This document shows, one piece after another, positions 4,326-6,856 of a DNA stretch of 6,856 nucleotides. Within the stretch, counting starts at the first letter, position 1; each line of letters opens with the position of its first letter. The DNA comes from CAZMCC01 sp964564695 (GTDB taxonomy: Bacteria; Planctomycetota; Phycisphaerae; Phycisphaerales; UBA1924), in contig CAZMCC010000141.1 in assembly GCA_964564695.1 (NCBI GenBank), positions 1-6,856 on the forward strand. Direction: 5' to 3'. The notes beneath the pieces are model-generated. The model was not told the DNA's origin. It did no database searches and was given only the letters and a program-made list of their open reading frames with translations. The translations under genes were made by a program, and so were the position numbers.

Positions 4326-5801
4326 TTGGCGCTGTTTGGGTTCGGGAAATCATCATCTGAGAGTGTGAGCGAGCCCAAGAAGGACGCGAAGCAGCCTCCG
4401 GCCGCGGGCTATTCACCCGAGAAGGCGGCCAAGTTCTTCGAGCACGCCCGCAACCGTCACGAGACGGAGAGCTTTGACTACGCCATGCAGCTCTGGCTCA
4501 ACGGCCTCAAGCAGGACCCGCTGAGCATGGAGGGCCTGACGGGGTTCTTCAACACGGCCGCCACGTTCCTGAACAAGGGCGGCAAGGGCGTGCCGAAGGA
4601 TGTCCTCAAGGCGATCACCGGCGATAAGAGCCAGGTTGAGAAGTACCTGGTCTCGCTCCTGGAGTGGGGGTGCGACCCGACCAACCCGTCATGTGCCGTG
4701 CGGGCGGCGGTCAACGCGGCCGATCTGGGTCTCCGCGAGCCCGGGGCGTGGATCGCCCAGCGGGCGTTCAACTTCGCGGCCAACGACAAGCGCCCGCGCA
4801 AGGACCTGCTCGTCCAGCTCATGGGGGCGGCGTCGAAGATCGAGGCGTACGAGCTGGCTGTCCGCGCCGGTGACGCCGCCATCGCGATGGATCGGAGCGA
4901 CGCCAAGCTGGCCTCCGAGGTCCGCAACATGTCGGCCCAGGCGACCATGACCAAGGGCGGGTACGAGAAGACGGGCGAGTCGGGCGGCTTCCGCTCGAAC
5001 GTGCGCGACGCGGCCAAGCAGACCCGCCTCGAGGCCGAGGACCGCATCGCCAAGACCGAAGAAACTCTCGACGCCCTGCTCGCCGCCGCGAAGACCGACT
5101 ACGAGGCCCGCCCCGACGACAAGCCCGCGATCATGAAGTACGTCAAGTACCTCCTGGAGAAGGGGCGTCCCGAGGACGAGCTGGCGGCGGTCGACCTGCT
5201 GAACATGAGCTATGAGCGGTTCAAGGAATACCGGTTCAAGCAGCTCGCCGGCGACCTGCGGATCCGTCAGGCCAAGCGAAAGATCGCCGAAGCCGAGAAG
5301 AGCGGCGAGGCCGACACGATGGTCGCCGCGAAGCGCGGGCTGCTCGAGGTCGAGTCCGCGGAGTTCCAGGAGCGCGTGGCCCAGTACCCCAGCGACCTGA
5401 CGCTCAAGTTCGAATACGGCAAGCGTCTCCAGGAGAGCGATCGCCACGAAGAAGCGATCGCGCAGTTCCAGGAGTCGAAGATCGACACGCGCCTGCGGGC
5501 CAAGTCGCTGTACTACCTCGGCGTGTCGTTCGGCGCGATCGACTTCAACGACGAGGCCATCGACACCTTCCGCGCCGCCCTCGACCTGGGCGGCGAGCAG
5601 GACGAGAACACGAAGATGGCCCTGCGGTACGGGCTCATGCTGGCGCTGATGGGGCGTGCGGCCGAGCAGCGGTCGCTTGGCGATGCGGAGGAGGCGGGCA
5701 AGCTCGCGTCCTCGATCGCGATCCAGCAGATCAACTACCGGGACATCCGGGCGAAGCGCGAAGAACTCAAGGCGCTGACGGCGAAGCTGCGGGGCGCCTG
5801 A
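4326..5801 (+). CDS. TPR-repeat protein of unknown function
   Basis: With the TTG start (AGGAG 8 nt upstream) the protein is 491 residues and begins MALFGFGKSSSES. Reading back to the ATG at 4086 would add about 80 unstructured residues overlapping the def start, which I reject. There is no signal peptide or membrane helix, so it is probably cytoplasmic. After a charged linker, a first helical block (about 24-75, SPEKAAKFFEHARNRHETES) looks like a degenerate TPR. A Lys/Glu-rich helical, possibly coiled-coil stretch (about 230-275) follows. The clearest TPR units are toward the C-terminus, for example LTLKFEYGKRLQESDRHEEA and the following SLYYLGVSFGAIDFNDEAID with FRAALDLGG. TPRs are protein-binding scaffolds, so a role as an adaptor or assembly factor is plausible, but no specific partner is indicated. 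kdsB follows within 4-13 nt, so the two are probably one operon. Confidence 0.88.
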   Translation: MALFGFGKSSSESVSEPKKDAKQPPAAGYSPEKAAKFFEHARNRHETESFDYAMQLWLNGLKQDPLSMEGLTGFFNTAATFLNKGGKGVPKDVLKAITGDKSQVEKYLVSLLEWGCDPTNPSCAVRAAVNAADLGLREPGAWIAQRAFNFAANDKRPRKDLLVQLMGAASKIEAYELAVRAGDAAIAMDRSDAKLASEVRNMSAQATMTKGGYEKTGESGGFRSNVRDAAKQTRLEAEDRIAKTEETLDALLAAAKTDYEARPDDKPAIMKYVKYLLEKGRPEDELAAVDLLNMSYERFKEYRFKQLAGDLRIRQAKRKIAEAEKSGEADTMVAAKRGLLEVESAEFQERVAQYPSDLTLKFEYGKRLQESDRHEEAIAQFQESKIDTRLRAKSLYYLGVSFGAIDFNDEAIDTFRAALDLGGEQDENTKMALRYGLMLALMGRAAEQRSLGDAEEAGKLASSIAIQQINYRDIRAKREELKALTAKLRGA

Positions 5802-5814
5802 GGCCGTGGCTGCT

Positions 5815-6567
5815 ATGACGTCAGGCGCCCGCTGCGTGTGTGTGATCCCCGCCCGGATGGGGTCGACACGGTTCCCCGGCAAGGTCCTCGCGAACAAGAC
5901 CGGCAAGCCCCTGGTGCAGCACGTCGTCGAGGCGGCGGCCCGGGCCTCGAGCGTTGCGCGGGTCGTGGTGGCGACCGACGATGAGCGGGTGCGGGCGGCG
6001 CTGACCGCGCTGGGCACCGAGGTCGTCATGACGACTCCGGACCACCCCAACGGCACGAGCCGGCTGGCGGAGGCGGCCCGCAAGCTGGGCTTGGAGCCGG
6101 ACGCGATCGTGGTGAACGCGCAGGGGGATGAGCCGGAGCTCGAGCCGGGGACGATCGATGCGGCCGTCGCGGCTCTTCAGCGCACCGGGGCGGCGATCGG
6201 CACGGCCGCCCGCCCGTACGGCCCCGATGAGGACGTCCGCGATCCCGCCGGCGTGAAGGTCGCCCTCCGCCTCGACGGCACGGCCATGTACTTCTCGCGC
6301 AGCCCGATCCCCTTCGACCGCGACGGGCGGGGCGGGGAGAACGCCCGGGTGCTGCGCCATGTGGGGCTGTACGTGTACCGGCGGACGTTCCTGGACGAGT
6401 TCCTGAAGCTGGAGCCCACTCCCCTCGAACGCTGCGAGCAGCTCGAGCAGCTCCGCGCGCTGCAGCACGGGTACACGATCGCGGTGGCGATCGTCGACCG
6501 CGGTGCGGCGGGGGTGGATACGCCGGAGCAGTATGAGGCGTTTGTGGAGAGGTGGCGTTCCCGCTGA
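5815..6567 (+). CDS. kdsB: 3-deoxy-manno-octulosonate cytidylyltransferase (CMP-Kdo synthetase)
   Basis: KdsB activates Kdo with CTP to give CMP-Kdo, the donor for the lipopolysaccharide inner core, in the cytoplasm. Family marks are all present; numbering is from the upstream GTG at 5806, so subtract 3 for the ATG: VIPARMGSTRFPGK (13-26), VVNAQGDEPELEP (102-114), YFSRSPIPF (162-170), HVGLYVYRRTFLDEFLKLEP (185-204), LERCEQLEQLRAL (207-219) and GVDTPEQ (236-242). D108 and D238 correspond to the Mg-binding aspartates. The usual SGTDR segment reads NGTSR (82-86), so two normally conserved positions differ. Length, about 250 residues, is normal. Start choice is uncertain: ATG 5815 has GAGG (5800-5803) 11 bases upstream, whereas GTG 5806 would be only 2 bases from it. 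The gene follows the TPR stop closely. Its own stop codon forms the outer end of a large inverted repeat. Confidence 0.95.
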   Translation: MTSGARCVCVIPARMGSTRFPGKVLANKTGKPLVQHVVEAAARASSVARVVVATDDERVRAALTALGTEVVMTTPDHPNGTSRLAEAARKLGLEPDAIVVNAQGDEPELEPGTIDAAVAALQRTGAAIGTAARPYGPDEDVRDPAGVKVALRLDGTAMYFSRSPIPFDRDGRGGENARVLRHVGLYVYRRTFLDEFLKLEPTPLERCEQLEQLRALQHGYTIAVAIVDRGAAGVDTPEQYEAFVERWRSR

Positions 6568-6646
6568 TCCGAGCCTCCCGCGCAAGCGGGAGGTGCTGGA
6601 CTTGCGCACGCACATGACCTCCCGCTCGCGCGGGAGGCTCGGATCA
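6565..6646. repeat. Inverted pair of REP-like hairpin units between convergent genes
   Basis: Two 30-nt arms (6565-6594 and 6617-6646) are inverted copies of each other with a single mismatch, separated by 22 nt. Each arm begins TGATCCGAG and is followed by its own hairpin with stem CCTCCCGC/GCGGGAGG. Read from its own gene's strand, the left unit has the tetraloop GCAA and the right unit GCGA, both GNRA. The arrangement is like REP doublets (BIMEs). The outermost TGA of each arm is the stop codon of the gene on that side. Likely effects are transcript end protection or bidirectional termination; mobility is an inference. Confidence 0.85.
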
Positions 6647-6856
6647 CATCGCGAATCTTTCCCCCGCTCCAATCTTCGCCGCTGCCTTCCCCTTCAGGTC
6701 CTCCGGAAACATCGCCGTCAGCGGGCTCAACTCCAGCACACAATCCGGCGCCCCATCACCCTTCTGCGGAACGACAACCCCCGCCGCCTCCAGCCACCGC
6801 GCCGCCCGCAACGTCTGCAACTCCCGGCACGTCTGCGGCGAATCCGCCCCCGTCGC
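6644..6856 (-). CDS. C-terminus of a UAP1-like UDP-sugar pyrophosphorylase (partial)
   Basis: The frame is open from the window edge to TGA 6646-6644, giving the last 70 residues; the start lies outside the window. The sequence DSPQTCRELQTLRAARWLEA (5-24), then AGVVVPQKGDGAPDCVLELSP with LTAMFPEDLKGK, lines up by eye with the C-terminal part of eukaryotic-type UDP-N-acetylglucosamine pyrophosphorylase (UAP1). In UAP1 an NPTTAR...W...AGG segment precedes CEISPL. These enzymes couple UTP and a sugar 1-phosphate to a UDP-sugar; planctomycetes commonly carry members of this UDPGP family, sometimes annotated as UTP-glucose-1-phosphate uridylyltransferase. The nucleotide-binding domain is not in view, so substrate cannot be judged. 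It converges on kdsB and shares the REP-like element at its stop. That an activated-sugar enzyme neighbours KdsB fits an envelope-precursor theme. Confidence 0.65.
   Translation of the reverse strand, partial: ATGADSPQTCRELQTLRAARWLEAAGVVVPQKGDGAPDCVLELSPLTAMFPEDLKGKAAAKIGAGERFAM

Noticed and set aside
1..6856. CRISPR array, tRNA/rRNA genes, IS element or known defence system
   Set aside because: I see no regularly spaced repeats, no tRNA cloverleaf or rRNA stretches, no transposase or integrase motifs, and no toxin-antitoxin or nuclease genes. The ImmA-like HEXXH protein alone is not evidence of a phage or conjugative element, because no cognate repressor gene is adjacent.

Overview
This is a GC-rich stretch of bacterial chromosome with mostly ordinary housekeeping and envelope genes. 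The CMP-Kdo synthetase implies a Gram-negative-type envelope. Alternative start codons (GTG, TTG), weak Shine-Dalgarno sites at several genes, and the style of the deformylase, TPR and UAP1-like proteins suggest a planctomycete, perhaps a Phycisphaerae-like lineage. That placement is an inference from recalled protein style, not a search result; another high-GC Gram-negative group remains possible.

Layout. On the + strand, 58-1393 holds a single-pass membrane protein of unknown function followed 31 nt later by a crotonase-family enzyme resembling methylglutaconyl-CoA hydratase. Positions 1443-1772 carry what looks like a decayed small membrane-protein gene, ending in a strong hairpin. On the - strand, 4120-1804 reads def (peptide deformylase), fmt (methionyl-tRNA formyltransferase) and a small HEXXH metalloprotease whose GTG start overlaps the fmt stop. 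Divergent from def, the + strand carries a 491-residue TPR protein (4326-5801) and kdsB (CMP-Kdo synthetase, ending at 6567). The C-terminal 70 residues of a UAP1-like nucleotide-sugar pyrophosphorylase run convergently on the - strand (6856-6644).

How the genes fit. Def and Fmt are the two ends of the N-formylmethionine cycle: Fmt formylates initiator Met-tRNA and Def removes the formyl group from nascent chains. The metalloprotease is apparently translationally coupled to them and its role is unknown. KdsB and the UAP1-like enzyme both make activated sugars for envelope polymers.

The most unusual signal is palindromic DNA. Three hairpins with unrelated stems (1751-1774, 2348-2381, 3513-3536) share the hexanucleotide loop consensus CNRAGC on the + strand (GCTYNG on the - strand). 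One of them lies in frame inside the metalloprotease gene. A fourth element (6565-6646) is a pair of near-identical inverted hairpin units, like a bacterial REP doublet. Its outermost bases are exactly the TGA stop codons of the two convergent genes. The fmt and metalloprotease genes also carry low-complexity expansions (poly-Gly, poly-Ser).
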